A stretch of DNA of 64,000 bases from Bacteroidales bacterium (lineage in GTDB: Bacteria > Bacteroidota > Bacteroidia > Bacteroidales > UBA932). Position numbers and translations under genes: made by a program. Shown in pieces: positions 17,912 to 26,317 of this stretch. The stretch covers positions 96,754 to 160,753 of the forward strand of contig JAFUWY010000037.1 in assembly GCA_017477245.1 (NCBI GenBank). The letters are read 5' to 3'. The stretch's first letter is position 1, and each line of letters opens with the position of its first letter. The notes under the pieces are model-generated. The model was not told the DNA's origin. It did no database searches and worked only from the letters and a program-made list of their open reading frames with translations.

Positions 17912-18451
17912 CTACGGCATCACGGTTTCGGACATCCGGTTCCCCGACTGCCCGATGGAAGGGTACTTGAAACGTTCGCGGACGATGAAGGCGTCCGGGA
18001 AATCCGGCTTGATCTGCCGCAGCAGGGCCTCCGCGTCCAGGCGCGAGCGGAAATTGCCCACCGAGACCTTGAAGTTCGGCGAAGCATAGGAGCGGTAGGC
18101 CTGGATGCCGGGATACATCGCGCTGAAACGGCGGATCACCGCGGCGGATTCTTCGCGCGCGGTCCGGCTGCTCGCGAAGTAGAGCCGGATCCGGAATCCG
18201 CTGTAGGTCTTGGAAGCATTCTTCTCGACCTGTCGGTTCAGGGCCTGGCGGACGGCGGCGGGCTGCCGCACGATCACCTGCTCGGGCAGGGCCGAGAAGA
18301 TGTCCCGGCCCAGCAGGGTCGAGTCCACCTGCACTTCGGTGCCCGTGTGCTCCAGTTCGTCTCCCGCCTCCTCCAGGTTCTGGGCGGAGAGGAGCGGCGC
18401 CGCGAGCGCGGCCAGGACGAGGACCAGTATGCTTTTCTTATTCATCTTCAT
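17912..18451 (-). CDS. Exported SPOR-domain protein
   Basis: A 179-residue protein with signal peptide (MKMNKKSILVLVLAAL to LLSAQ) and a C-terminal SPOR domain (about residues 85-165: GFRIRLYFASSRTAREESAA, VSVGNFRSRLDAEALLRQI). SPOR domains bind denuded peptidoglycan at division sites. The linker is polar with no other domain. The start overlaps the LEA-2 gene by 14 nt, and its stop touches the rpoN start. Confidence 0.85.
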   Translation of the reverse strand: MKMNKKSILVLVLAALAAPLLSAQNLEEAGDELEHTGTEVQVDSTLLGRDIFSALPEQVIVRQPAAVRQALNRQVEKNASKTYSGFRIRLYFASSRTAREESAAVIRRFSAMYPGIQAYRSYASPNFKVSVGNFRSRLDAEALLRQIKPDFPDAFIVRERFKYPSIGQSGNRMSETVMP

Positions 18452-18932
18452 CGACTTGTTGCTGTGTTTGGCTGATGAGGGTGCTCAGCGGGATATCCTT
18501 CAATTCAATATTCTTGCCAATCCCGCCGCGCAGGGCGACCTTGCCCGTGACGGTGAAGGTCACGTCGTCGTAGGCGCTCTCGTTGCTGACCAGCTTGAGG
18601 AGCTGGAAGGGGTTGAAACCCTCGGCGATATGGCCCCGGACGGGGATGCGGTAGACCTTGTCGGTCCGGCCGGACACGATGAGCTGGTCCGCCGACACGG
18701 TGACGGCATCCTGCCCCTGGTATTTCGCCAGGCCCTCGAGGCCGGTCACCTCGAACGCCACGGTCGGGTTGTGGATCCCCACCTCGATGAGCGCGGATAG
18801 GTCGGACAGTCCCTCCGGCACGATCGAGATGATGCGGGCCGATGTGACCGTGATATCCTTGTAGCTATGTCCCTTGCAGCCGGCGAGCAGCAGGGAGAGC
18901 AGGACCAGGACGAGTATGTGGATTCTCTTCAT
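18438..18932 (-). CDS. LEA type 2 family lipoprotein
   Basis: A 164-residue lipoprotein: the signal peptide ends in LLLAGC, with the mature protein starting CKGHSYKDITV. The rest is a beta-rich LEA-2/WHy-like domain (ALIEVGIHNPTVAFEVTGLE, VYRIPVRGHIAEG). Such domains in Bacteroidota are envelope proteins of unknown role. It is the first gene of the eight-gene operon down to recN, with a promoter box at 18958-18965. Confidence 0.75.
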   Translation of the reverse strand: MKRIHILVLVLLSLLLAGCKGHSYKDITVTSARIISIVPEGLSDLSALIEVGIHNPTVAFEVTGLEGLAKYQGQDAVTVSADQLIVSGRTDKVYRIPVRGHIAEGFNPFQLLKLVSNESAYDDVTFTVTGKVALRGGIGKNIELKDIPLSTLISQTQQQVDEDE

Positions 18933-18957
18933 AGGAATCTTGCGCTAAACTATCCTA

Positions 18958-18965
18958 CAAAGATA
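18958..18965 (-). promoter_or_regulatory. Promoter -7 box TATCTTTG for the LEA-2 to recN operon
   Basis: It lies 25 nt upstream of the ATG at 18932. It is divergent from the miaB box with only 11 nt between the two boxes. Confidence 0.65.
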
Positions 18966-18976
18966 AGAAAAATCTC

Positions 18977-18984
18977 TATCTTTG
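18977..18984 (+). promoter_or_regulatory. Promoter -7 box TATCTTTG for miaB
   Basis: Nine nt separate the box from the miaB ATG at 18994. The alternative TTG at 18982 falls inside the box and cannot be the start. Confidence 0.65.
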
Positions 18985-18993
18985 CGACTGCGA

Positions 18994-20298
18994 ATGAAAA
19001 AGGTATATATCGAGACATACGGCTGCCAGATGAACGTCGCCGACACCGAAGTCGTCTTCTCCATCCTCGGGGCGGAAGGTTTCGGCCGCACGGAAGACAT
19101 CGCCCAGGCCGACGTCATCATGGCCAACACCTGCTCCGTGCGCGACAACGCCGAACAGCGCATCTGGGGGCGCATCGAGCAGTTCAACTTCCACAGGAAA
19201 AACCGTCCGGGGGTCGTCGTCGGCATCCTCGGCTGCATGGCCGAACGGCTGGGCGAAGCCCTGCTGGAGTCCGGCAAGGTAGACATCGTGGCCGGCCCGG
19301 ACGCCTACCGGAGCCTCCCCCGCCTGATCGCGGCCGCCTCCCAGGGGCATCCCCAGGCCGACGTGCTGCTCTCCCGCGAGGAGACCTACGGCGACATCGC
19401 GCCGGTCCGCCTGGACAAGAACGGCGTCTCCGCCTTCATCTCCATCATGCGCGGCTGCAACAACGTCTGCTCCTACTGCGTCGTCCCCTACACCCGCGGG
19501 GCCGAGCGCAGCCGGGACTGGAAGACCATCGTGCGCGAGGCCTGCCGGTGCGCCGCCGACGGCTACAAGGAGATCACCCTGCTGGGGCAGAACGTAGACT
19601 CCTACCGCTACGAAGACCTGGACTTCGCCGGCCTGCTCGCCCGCGTGGCCGAGGCCGTGCCCGCGCTCCGCATCCGCTTCTCCACCTCCAACCCGCAGGA
19701 CATCTCCGACGCCGTGCTCGAGACCATGGCCTCGCACGCCAACATCTGTCGCCACATCCACCTCCCCGTCCAGTCCGGCTCCGACCGCATGCTCGAGAAG
19801 ATGCGCCGGCGCTACACGCGCGCCTGGTACCTGGAGCGCGTGGCGAAGATCCGCAGCCTGATGCCCGACTGCGCCATCACCACCGACGTGATCGCCGGAT
19901 TCTGCTCCGAGACGGAGGAGGACCATCGCGACACCCTTTCGCTCTTCGAGGAAGTGGGGTTCGACGCGGCCTTCATGTTCTATTATTCCGAGCGGCCCGG
20001 CACGCTGGCCGCCCGCAAGTACCCCGACGACGTGGACCTGCCCACCAAGACCCGCCGGCTCGAAGAGATCATCGCCGTGCAGAACCGCCTCTCGCTCGAG
20101 AGCAACCGCCGCGACCTCGGAAAGACCTTCCAGGTGCTGGTCGAGGGCCCGTCCAAGCGCAATCCGGACGAACTCTGCGGCCGCAACAGCCAGAACAAGA
20201 TGTGCGTCTGGCCCGACACCGCCCACAAGGCCGGCGACCTCGTGGACGTGACCGTCCTCTCCTGCACGCAGGCGACCCTCCGCTGCGAGCTGGCCTAG
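18994..20298 (+). CDS. miaB: tRNA-2-methylthio-N6-dimethylallyladenosine synthase
   Basis: A 434-residue radical-SAM methylthiotransferase that modifies A37 of tRNAs reading UNN codons. The N-terminal domain has ETYGCQMNVADTE and NTCSVRDNAEQR with its cluster cysteines and GCMAERLGE. The radical-SAM core has the CxxxCxxC motif in MRGCNNVCSYCVVPYTRG and GQNVDSYRYED. The C-terminus is a TRAM domain. It is convergent with radC, the two stop codons overlapping by 4 nt. Confidence 0.95.
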   Translation: MKKVYIETYGCQMNVADTEVVFSILGAEGFGRTEDIAQADVIMANTCSVRDNAEQRIWGRIEQFNFHRKNRPGVVVGILGCMAERLGEALLESGKVDIVAGPDAYRSLPRLIAAASQGHPQADVLLSREETYGDIAPVRLDKNGVSAFISIMRGCNNVCSYCVVPYTRGAERSRDWKTIVREACRCAADGYKEITLLGQNVDSYRYEDLDFAGLLARVAEAVPALRIRFSTSNPQDISDAVLETMASHANICRHIHLPVQSGSDRMLEKMRRRYTRAWYLERVAKIRSLMPDCAITTDVIAGFCSETEEDHRDTLSLFEEVGFDAAFMFYYSERPGTLAARKYPDDVDLPTKTRRLEEIIAVQNRLSLESNRRDLGKTFQVLVEGPSKRNPDELCGRNSQNKMCVWPDTAHKAGDLVDVTVLSCTQATLRCELA

Positions 20299-20981
20299 GC
20301 GCGGCAGCGCCGGTCTTCCGAGAAGGAGAAGAAGCAGTCGTCCGCCACGACCACGTGGTCCAGCAGGGCCAGTCCCATGGCGCCCGCTCCCTTGCGCAAC
20401 GCGTCCGTCTGGCGGATATCCGCCTGGCTCGGCGTAGGATTTCCGGTGGGATGGTTGTGCACCAGGATCAGCGAAGAAGCCCCCTTGTCCAGCGCCGCCC
20501 GGAGGATCTGGCGCACGTCGATCACGGTCATGCTGCTCCCGCCGGAGCTGGCCAGGATCTTGCCCACCAGATAGTTCTGTCCGTTCAGCAGGAGGATCCA
20601 GCACTCCTCGTGCTGCAGGCCCTTGAGCTGGGGAATCATGCATTCGTAGACCTGCCGCGCCGTGAGCAGCGGCTTCTTGAGCACGGACGATTCTTCCTGC
20701 AGGAAACGGCGGCCCAGCTCGAAGGCCGCGATGACGGCGGCGGCCTTGCCGGGGCCGATCCCATACAGGGACAGCAGTTTGTCCGGGGAGAGGTTGAAGA
20801 GCGTGCCGAGGCTTCCGTCCGCCAGGGAGAGCAGCTGGCGCGCCAGGTCGAGGGCGCTCGATTCTCCCTGCCCGACACGCAGGAGCACGGCGAGGAGTTC
20901 GCCGTTGCTGAGGCTGGCCGCACCGCGCACCAGCATCTTTTCGCGCGGACGCTCGTCCGCGCTGAGTTCGGTGATTTTCAT
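20295..20981 (-). CDS. radC: RadC/JAB-domain protein
   Basis: A 228-residue RadC-family protein. It has an N-terminal helix-hairpin-helix region (about 20-100, including LLSLYGIGPGKAAAVIAAFE) and a C-terminal JAB/MPN metalloprotease-like domain with the zinc motif HNHPTGNPTPSQAD. The biochemical role of RadC is unsettled, despite the historical DNA-repair name. A box TATCCTTG lies 7 nt upstream of the ATG. Confidence 0.93.
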   Translation of the reverse strand: MKITELSADERPREKMLVRGAASLSNGELLAVLLRVGQGESSALDLARQLLSLADGSLGTLFNLSPDKLLSLYGIGPGKAAAVIAAFELGRRFLQEESSVLKKPLLTARQVYECMIPQLKGLQHEECWILLLNGQNYLVGKILASSGGSSMTVIDVRQILRAALDKGASSLILVHNHPTGNPTPSQADIRQTDALRKGAGAMGLALLDHVVVADDCFFSFSEDRRCRA

Positions 20982-20988
20982 AGCGGGG

Positions 20989-20996
20989 CAAGGATA
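20989..20996 (-). promoter_or_regulatory. Promoter -7 box TATCCTTG for radC
   Basis: One base off the TAnnTTTG consensus; 7 nt from the radC ATG at 20981. Confidence 0.45.
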
Positions 20997-21030
20997 CGGA
21001 TTAAAATCGTAAAAACGAAAATAAAAATCG

Positions 21031-21038
21031 TATCTTTG
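21031..21038 (+). promoter_or_regulatory. Promoter -7 box TATCTTTG for the Fur-family gene
   Basis: Only 4 nt separate the box from the ATG at 21043, so the transcript is probably leaderless. Confidence 0.65.
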
Positions 21039-21042
21039 CGAT

Positions 21043-21474
21043 ATGTTGCATCAGTTTGATACAAATCCTGAAGCATTGATGCGCTCCCACGGCATCAAGC
21101 CCACCGCGAACCGCATCCTGATCCTCCGCACGATGCTGCAGGAGCACCGTCCCCTCTCGCTGACCGAGATCGAAACCGCCCTGGAGTCGGTCGACAAATC
21201 CATCATCTCCCGGACCCTGGCCACCTTCCGCGAGCATCACCTGCTGCACGCCCTGGAGGACGGCAGCGGCAGCCAGCGCTACGAAGTGTGCCGCTGCGCG
21301 GAGACGGAAGCCGACACCGACCGCCATGTCCACTTCCACTGCGAGATCTGCGGCAAGACCTACTGCTTCGAGGAATCCCCCGTCCCGGAAGTGGCTTTCC
21401 CGCAGGGGTTCGAAGTCCTCAACGCCAACTACATGGCCCACGGCGTCTGCCCGGACTGCCGCCGCAAGGGCTAG
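21043..21474 (+). CDS. Fur-family transcriptional regulator with structural zinc site
   Basis: A 143-residue Fur-type repressor. The winged helix has SHGIKPTANRILILRTML and SVDKSIISRTLATFREHHLL. The dimer domain has the His-rich sensing segment DTDRHVHFHCEIC and paired cysteines CEIC and CPDC for structural zinc. The metal sensed (iron, zinc or manganese) cannot be told from the sequence. It differs from the 16046-16504 homologue, which lacks CxxC pairs. Its stop overlaps the convergent sigma-factor stop by 4 nt. Confidence 0.9.
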   Translation: MLHQFDTNPEALMRSHGIKPTANRILILRTMLQEHRPLSLTEIETALESVDKSIISRTLATFREHHLLHALEDGSGSQRYEVCRCAETEADTDRHVHFHCEICGKTYCFEESPVPEVAFPQGFEVLNANYMAHGVCPDCRRKG

Positions 21475-22064
21475 TCCTCCGCCTTCATCGACTCGATGAT
21501 CGCCTTGGCCCGGCGGATGCGGGTCCGGACCGTATTGAGTTCCATGCCCAGCTCTTCCGCGATCTCCTTGTACTGCAGCCCGTCGATCAGGCGCATCCGC
21601 GCGATGCTGCGGTAGAGCTCCGGCAGCCCTTCGACATATCCTTCCAGTTTCTCGGCATCTTCCTCCTCGACAATCTGTTCCAGCGGGGTCGCCGTCTCGT
21701 CGCCGATCGTCTCGAGGGTCGGGCCGTTCCCGGCGCCTTCCTTGTCGAGGTAGACCAGGTGGCTCTGGGCGCGGTTCTCGGCATCGATCGTGTCCAGGGC
21801 CGTGTTGTGCGCGATCGTGCGCAGCCAGGTCGAGAACTGGCTGCGCGTCGGGTCGAAGGTGCGGATCTGCCGGAACGCCTTCTCGAAACTGCGCGAACAG
21901 ATGTCGTCGATGTAGAAGTCGTCGAGGTTCTTCATCGCGCCGTGGAGATAGGTCCGCAGGCCGGCGATGTGGGTGTCCCACAGTTCGGTGAACGCGGTGC
22001 CGTCGCCGATGATCGCGCGGCGCACCAGCTCGTCAATGGGCTTCAAGCCAGGTTTTTCCTTCAT
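21471..22064 (-). CDS. RNA polymerase ECF-type sigma factor
   Basis: A 197-residue sigma-70-family factor with only regions 2 and 4. Region 2 has TFDPTRSQFSTWLRTIAHNT followed by LDTIDAENR, and region 4 has LPELYRSIARMRLIDGLQYK and EIAEELGMELNTVRTRIRRA, the helix-turn-helix. An acidic linker separates the two. No anti-sigma gene is adjacent. The start overlaps the end of polA by 32 nt, so it is likely cotranscribed with polA. Confidence 0.88.
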   Translation of the reverse strand: MKEKPGLKPIDELVRRAIIGDGTAFTELWDTHIAGLRTYLHGAMKNLDDFYIDDICSRSFEKAFRQIRTFDPTRSQFSTWLRTIAHNTALDTIDAENRAQSHLVYLDKEGAGNGPTLETIGDETATPLEQIVEEEDAEKLEGYVEGLPELYRSIARMRLIDGLQYKEIAEELGMELNTVRTRIRRAKAIIESMKAED

Positions 22065-24759
22065 GGCATTCTACGGTCAGGGGGATGGACAGCTGGATGA
22101 CGTTCTCCATCTCAGACACCAGCAGGTCGCGCACGGGGGCGATCTCTTCCTGCGGCACCTCGAGCAGGAGCTCGTCGTGGATCTGGAGGACCATCCGGGC
22201 CCGGAAGCCGCCTTCGCGCAGCCGCCGGTCCACGGCGTTCATGGCCAGTTTGATGATGTCGGCCGCCGTGCCCTGGATGGGGGCGTTGACGGCGTTGCGC
22301 TCGGCCAGGGCGCGGACGGCGGCGTTGCCGGCGCCGATGTCGGCGATGTAGCGCCGCCGGCCGAAGAGCGTCTCCACGTAGCCCCGCTCGCGCGCCTGGG
22401 CGATCGTCGCGTCGATGAACCCGCGGATGGAGGGGAAGGAGGCGAAATAGTCGTCGATGATCTGCTTGGCTTCCGTGCGGGAGCAGCGCAGCCGCTCGGC
22501 CAGGCCGAAGGTGGAGATGCCGTACATGATGCCGAAGTTGGCCGTCTTGGCGATGCGGCGCTGGTCGGCCGTCACGTCCGCCAGGTCTTCGTGGAAGATC
22601 TTCGCCGCCGTGGCGGCATGCACGTCCAGGCCGTCACGGAAGGCACCGCGCAGGTGCTCGTCCCCGCACAGGTGTGCCATCAGCCGGAGCTCAATCTGCG
22701 AGTAGTCGGCGGACATCATCACCCAGCCGGGCTCCCCCGCCACGAAGGCCTTGCGGATCTCGCGGCCTTCTTCGGTGCGGATCGGGATGTTCTGCAGGTT
22801 GGGGTTGGACGAGGACAGGCGGCCGGTGGCCGTCAGCGCCTGGTTGAAGGTCGTGTGCACGCGGCCGTCCGCCGGCGATATGTAGCCTGCGAAGGGTTCG
22901 ATATAGGTGGACAGCAGCTTGCGCAGACCGCGGTAGTCCAGGATGGCGTCGATGATGGGGCTGCGGTCGGCGAGGTGCTGCAGGGTCTGCTCGTCCGTGG
23001 GCCAGTTGCCGGACTTGGGCCGGCGCGCCTTGGGGTCGAGCTTGAGCTTTTCGAACAGGACCACGCCCACCTGCTTGGGGGACAGGATGTTGAGCTCCGG
23101 CTCGCCGGCCAGCTGCCGGACTTCCGCCTCGCGTTCGACCATCTTGCGGCGCAGGCCGTCGGCGAATTCGCGCAGCGAGCCGAGGTCTACCTTGACCCCG
23201 GTCTGCTCCATGCGCGCAAGCACATGGATGAGCGGCTCCTCGATCTCATCGTAGAGCCGGCGCATCCCTTCCGTCGCCTCCATCTCCTGCCACAGCCGGG
23301 CGGCCAGCGGCAGCATCGCCGCCGTCTCGAGGCGCCGGTCGGGGCCTGCCGTCTCCGGGGTATCGTCGAACAGGGAGGCTTCCTGCGCGGCGGTTTCCGT
23401 GTCCAGTTCCACGCCCAGGTAGCTGCGGGCGAGGATATCCAGCTTGTGGCTCCGTTCCGGGTTCAGCAGGTAGTGCATCAGTTCGATGTCCTCGAGCCGG
23501 CCTCCGACGGCGATGCCGCGGGCGGCGAGGCGGCCCATCTGCGCCTTGAGGTCCGTGCCGGTCTTGACGACCTGCGGATCCTCCAGCAGCGCGCGGAACG
23601 CTTCCGGCGCCCCTTCGGCCACGCCTTCCTCCGTCGCTACGTAGAGGCGGTCTCCCTGCAGGTTCATGGCGATGCGGCGGCCATTGACAGCTTCCGCTGG
23701 CAGCTCCTTTATGCAGATCTCCGTCGCCGGAGCTGTGTCCGGAGGGGTGCTGCCTCCGGAAACCGTAGCCACCCTCGGCTCCGTAAGAGGGAGGGGCCCG
23801 CCGCCGACGGCGGTGGGAGGGGTCACGCGAAGCGGGACGTTTCCGGAGGCAACAGCCCCTCCGGCAGCGGAGGCGACAACCGAAGAAGAGACAGCGACTT
23901 TCCGGATGAGCCGTTTGAGCGACGGCATCTCGTAGCGGTCCATCAGGGCCTCGAGTTCCGGCGTGAAGACCGTGTCGTACACGAGGTCCTGCGCCGTTAC
24001 GTCCAGGGGGATGTCCGTCTTGATCGTGACCAGCTGCTTGGACAGCCCGATATGGTCCTGCGCCGAGCGGAACTGCTCCTGCTGCCGCGCCGTAAGTTCA
24101 TCCAGATGCGCATAGATCCCCTCCATGGAACCATACTTGCCCAGCAGCTTCGCAGCGCCCACGGGGCCCACGCCCTGCACGCCGGGGACATTGTCCGAGG
24201 CGTCGCCGCAGATGGCCAGGATGTCCACCACCTGGGCCGGCGAGGCGATCTTCCACTTCTCACAGACCTCCGCGGCTCCCAGCAGCTCGTTCTCTCCCCC
24301 GCCCTTGCCCGGACGCAGCTGGAAGACGCCGGGGCCGACCAGCTGGCCGTAATCCTTGTCCGGGGTGACCATGTAGACCTCGAACCCCTCGCCGGAGAAG
24401 CGCCGGGCCGCGGAGCCGATCACGTCGTCGGCCTCGAAGCCGGGAATCATCAGCACCGGGATATCCAGCGCCTGGACGATCTGCGTCAGGGGCTCCAGCG
24501 CCTCGACCACCAGCGCGGGCGTCTCGCCGCGGTTGGCCTTGTAGGCCGGATACATCTCGTTGCGGAAGGTGCCGCCCGGCGGGTCGAAACTGACCGCGAT
24601 ATGGGTCGGGTGCTCCCGGTCGATGAGTTCGAGCAGGTATTTCGTGAATCCGAACAGGATGGAGGTATCCACCCCCTGCGAGTTGACCATGGGCCTTCCG
24701 AGGAAGGCGTAGTACATCTTGAAGACGAGCGCATGGCCGTCGATCAGAAAAAGTTTCAT
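22033..24759 (-). CDS. polA: DNA polymerase I
   Basis: A 908-residue Pol I. The 5' nuclease domain (about 1-290) keeps its metal ligands (LFLIDGHA, SFDPPGG, PGFEADDVIG, TPDKDYGQL, GDASDNVPG). A linker of about 50 residues (294-342) is encoded by GC-rich palindromes. The 3'-5' exonuclease-like domain (about 345-520) shows no DxE at the expected place (GRRIAMNLQGDRLYV), so proofreading is probably lost. The polymerase domain has motif A SADYSQIELRLMAHL, motif B RRIAKTANFGIMYG and motif C LQIHDELLLEVP. The ATG is inside a 13-bp inverted repeat (24747-24781). Confidence 0.95.
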   Translation of the reverse strand: MKLFLIDGHALVFKMYYAFLGRPMVNSQGVDTSILFGFTKYLLELIDREHPTHIAVSFDPPGGTFRNEMYPAYKANRGETPALVVEALEPLTQIVQALDIPVLMIPGFEADDVIGSAARRFSGEGFEVYMVTPDKDYGQLVGPGVFQLRPGKGGGENELLGAAEVCEKWKIASPAQVVDILAICGDASDNVPGVQGVGPVGAAKLLGKYGSMEGIYAHLDELTARQQEQFRSAQDHIGLSKQLVTIKTDIPLDVTAQDLVYDTVFTPELEALMDRYEMPSLKRLIRKVAVSSSVVASAAGGAVASGNVPLRVTPPTAVGGGPLPLTEPRVATVSGGSTPPDTAPATEICIKELPAEAVNGRRIAMNLQGDRLYVATEEGVAEGAPEAFRALLEDPQVVKTGTDLKAQMGRLAARGIAVGGRLEDIELMHYLLNPERSHKLDILARSYLGVELDTETAAQEASLFDDTPETAGPDRRLETAAMLPLAARLWQEMEATEGMRRLYDEIEEPLIHVLARMEQTGVKVDLGSLREFADGLRRKMVEREAEVRQLAGEPELNILSPKQVGVVLFEKLKLDPKARRPKSGNWPTDEQTLQHLADRSPIIDAILDYRGLRKLLSTYIEPFAGYISPADGRVHTTFNQALTATGRLSSSNPNLQNIPIRTEEGREIRKAFVAGEPGWVMMSADYSQIELRLMAHLCGDEHLRGAFRDGLDVHAATAAKIFHEDLADVTADQRRIAKTANFGIMYGISTFGLAERLRCSRTEAKQIIDDYFASFPSIRGFIDATIAQARERGYVETLFGRRRYIADIGAGNAAVRALAERNAVNAPIQGTAADIIKLAMNAVDRRLREGGFRARMVLQIHDELLLEVPQEEIAPVRDLLVSEMENVIQLSIPLTVECHEGKTWLEAH
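23735..23880. repeat. Palindromic element inside the polA linker
   Basis: Three strong palindromes in about 140 bp: TCCGGAGG/CCTCCGGA (23738-23760), CCGCCG-A-CGGCGG (23801-23813) and CCGGAGG/CCTCCGG (23843-23864). It is read in frame as a Pro/Gly/Ala/Thr linker between the 5' nuclease and exonuclease-like domains. It resembles the extragenic palindromic (REP-like) elements scattered in Bacteroidota genomes; that membership is an inference. Confidence 0.5.
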
Positions 24760-24791
24760 ACCGTAAAGATGAAACTTTTTCCGGAAGTTTC
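24747..24791 (-). promoter_or_regulatory. Competing hairpins over the polA start codon
   Basis: On the mRNA strand three segments follow each other: A GAAACTT (24791-24785), B GAAAAAGTTTCAT (24781-24769) and C ATGAAACTTTTTC (24759-24747), the last beginning at the polA start codon. B pairs perfectly with C over 13 bp with a 9-nt loop, which would bury the start codon. A can instead pair with AAGTTTC inside B over 7 bp. The layout resembles a sequestor/anti-sequestor pair; it could also act as a terminator for glpK. Confidence 0.55.
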
Positions 24792-24808
24792 AAAGCGGAA
24801 TGCGGAAA

Positions 24809-26278
24809 TTACGCGAGGGCCTTGCGGACGGCGGCCGCCCAGGCCGCCTTGGCTTCGCCGATCCGGCGCTCGGAGGCGTGGCGCGAGAATCGCTTCTCCG
24901 CCTTCCAGAGGTCCCGCAGGTCCTCCACCGACAGCCAGACACCGACCCCCAGGCCCGCCATGTAGGCAGCGCCCAGCGCCGTCAGTTCCGTGACCCGGGG
25001 ACGGATCACTTCCGTACCGAGCACATCGGCCTGGAACTGCATCAGGAGGTTGTTGCGGGCGGCGCCGCCGTCCACCTTGAGCTCCGACAGGAGGATGCCG
25101 GCGTCCTGCTCCATCGCCGCGACGATGTCCATCGTCTGGAAGGCGATCCCCTCCAGGGCCGCGCGGGCGATGTGGCCGGCCGTCACGCCGCGCGTGATGC
25201 CGACGATGGTGCCGCGCACGTCCTGGTTCCAGTACGGCGCCCCCATGCCCGTCAGGGCCGGCACGAAGTACACGCCGCCGTTGTCCGGCACGCTCGCGGC
25301 CAGCTTCTCCACGTCATGCGAACTCTCGATCAGGCCCAGGCCGTCCCGGAGCCACTGCACGACCGCCCCGGCCACGAAGATACTGCCCTCGAGGGCATAG
25401 TCCACGCGGTCGCCGATCTTCCAGGCCACGGTGGTGATCAGCCGGTTCTCGGAGAAGATGGGTTTGTGGCCGCAGTTCATCAGCAGGAAGCAACCGGTGC
25501 CGTAGGTGTTCTTGACCGCGCCCTCCTCGATGCACATCTGGCCGAACAGGGCGGCCTGCTGGTCGCCGATCACGCCCGTGACCGGGATGCGGTGGCCGCG
25601 GATGACCGTCTCGCCGTACTGTTCGCTGCAGCTGCGGATCTCCGGCAGCATCGCGGCGGGGATGCCGAAGAGTTCGAGCAGGTCGGGATCCCAGTACAGC
25701 GTATTGATATTGAACAGCATGGTCCGCGAGGCGTTGGTCACGTCCGTGGCGTGGACACGGCCGCCGGTCAGGTTCCAGACCAGCCAGGAGTCCACCGTGC
25801 CGAAGCGGAGGCGGCCCGCCTCGGCCTTCCTGCGGGCCCCGGGGACGTTCTCCAGGATCCAGTGGATCTTGGTCGCGCTGAAATAGGCGTCGATGATCAG
25901 CCCCGTCTTCTCCCGGATCTTCTCCTCCAGGCCGCGCTCCTTGAGGCTGTCGCAATACGCGGACGTGCGGCGGTCCTGCCACACGATGGCGTTGCAGATG
26001 GGCCGGCCGGTCGCGGCGTCCCACACGATGGTGGTCTCGCGCTGGTTGGCGATGCCGAGCGCCACGATGGGCCCGTCCTTCACGTCCGCGACGGCCTTCT
26101 CCATCACGTGGCGCATCGAGGACCAGATCTCCATGGGATTCTGCTCCACCCACCCCTGCCGGGGGAAAAGCTGGGTGAACTCCTCTTGGTGCATGACGAC
26201 CTGCTTCCCGTCCTGGTCGAAGATGATGGCCTTGGAACTGCTGGTACCCTGGTCGAGGGATAAGATGTAGCGTTTCAT
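24809..26278 (-). CDS. glpK: Glycerol kinase
   Basis: A 489-residue FGGY-family kinase making glycerol 3-phosphate from glycerol and ATP. It begins [18 protein letters not shown] and contains [39 protein letters not shown] and the C-terminal FGGY region [18 protein letters not shown]. No glpF or glycerol-phosphate dehydrogenase is nearby. A TTG at 26287 would extend the frame but lies inside the promoter box, so the ATG at 26278 is the start. It is divergent from the hydrolase gene across a 39-bp intergenic space. Confidence 0.95.
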   Translation of the reverse strand: MKRYILSLDQGTSSSKAIIFDQDGKQVVMHQEEFTQLFPRQGWVEQNPMEIWSSMRHVMEKAVADVKDGPIVALGIANQRETTIVWDAATGRPICNAIVWQDRRTSAYCDSLKERGLEEKIREKTGLIIDAYFSATKIHWILENVPGARRKAEAGRLRFGTVDSWLVWNLTGGRVHATDVTNASRTMLFNINTLYWDPDLLELFGIPAAMLPEIRSCSEQYGETVIRGHRIPVTGVIGDQQAALFGQMCIEEGAVKNTYGTGCFLLMNCGHKPIFSENRLITTVAWKIGDRVDYALEGSIFVAGAVVQWLRDGLGLIESSHDVEKLAASVPDNGGVYFVPALTGMGAPYWNQDVRGTIVGITRGVTAGHIARAALEGIAFQTMDIVAAMEQDAGILLSELKVDGGAARNNLLMQFQADVLGTEVIRPRVTELTALGAAYMAGLGVGVWLSVEDLRDLWKAEKRFSRHASERRIGEAKAAWAAAVRKALA

Positions 26279-26284
26279 GTCATG

Positions 26285-26292
26285 CAAAGATA
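26285..26292 (-). promoter_or_regulatory. Promoter -7 box TATCTTTG for glpK
   Basis: Six nt separate it from the ATG at 26278. The divergent box for the hydrolase gene is 12 nt away. Confidence 0.6.
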
Positions 26293-26304
26293 CACATATT
26301 TTAT

Positions 26305-26312
26305 TATATTTG
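26305..26312 (+). promoter_or_regulatory. Promoter -7 box TATATTTG for the alpha/beta hydrolase gene
   Basis: Five nt separate it from the ATG at 26318; it excludes the longer in-frame start at 26282. Confidence 0.6.
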
Positions 26313-26317
26313 CCCTT

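Noticed and set aside
24791-24798. CCGCTTTG as the polA promoter box
   Set aside because: Only the TTTG half matches; the TA is missing.
21967-24993. A 1008-codon plus-strand open frame opposite polA
   Set aside because: polA has all its motifs in the opposite frame; long antisense frames are expected at this GC content.
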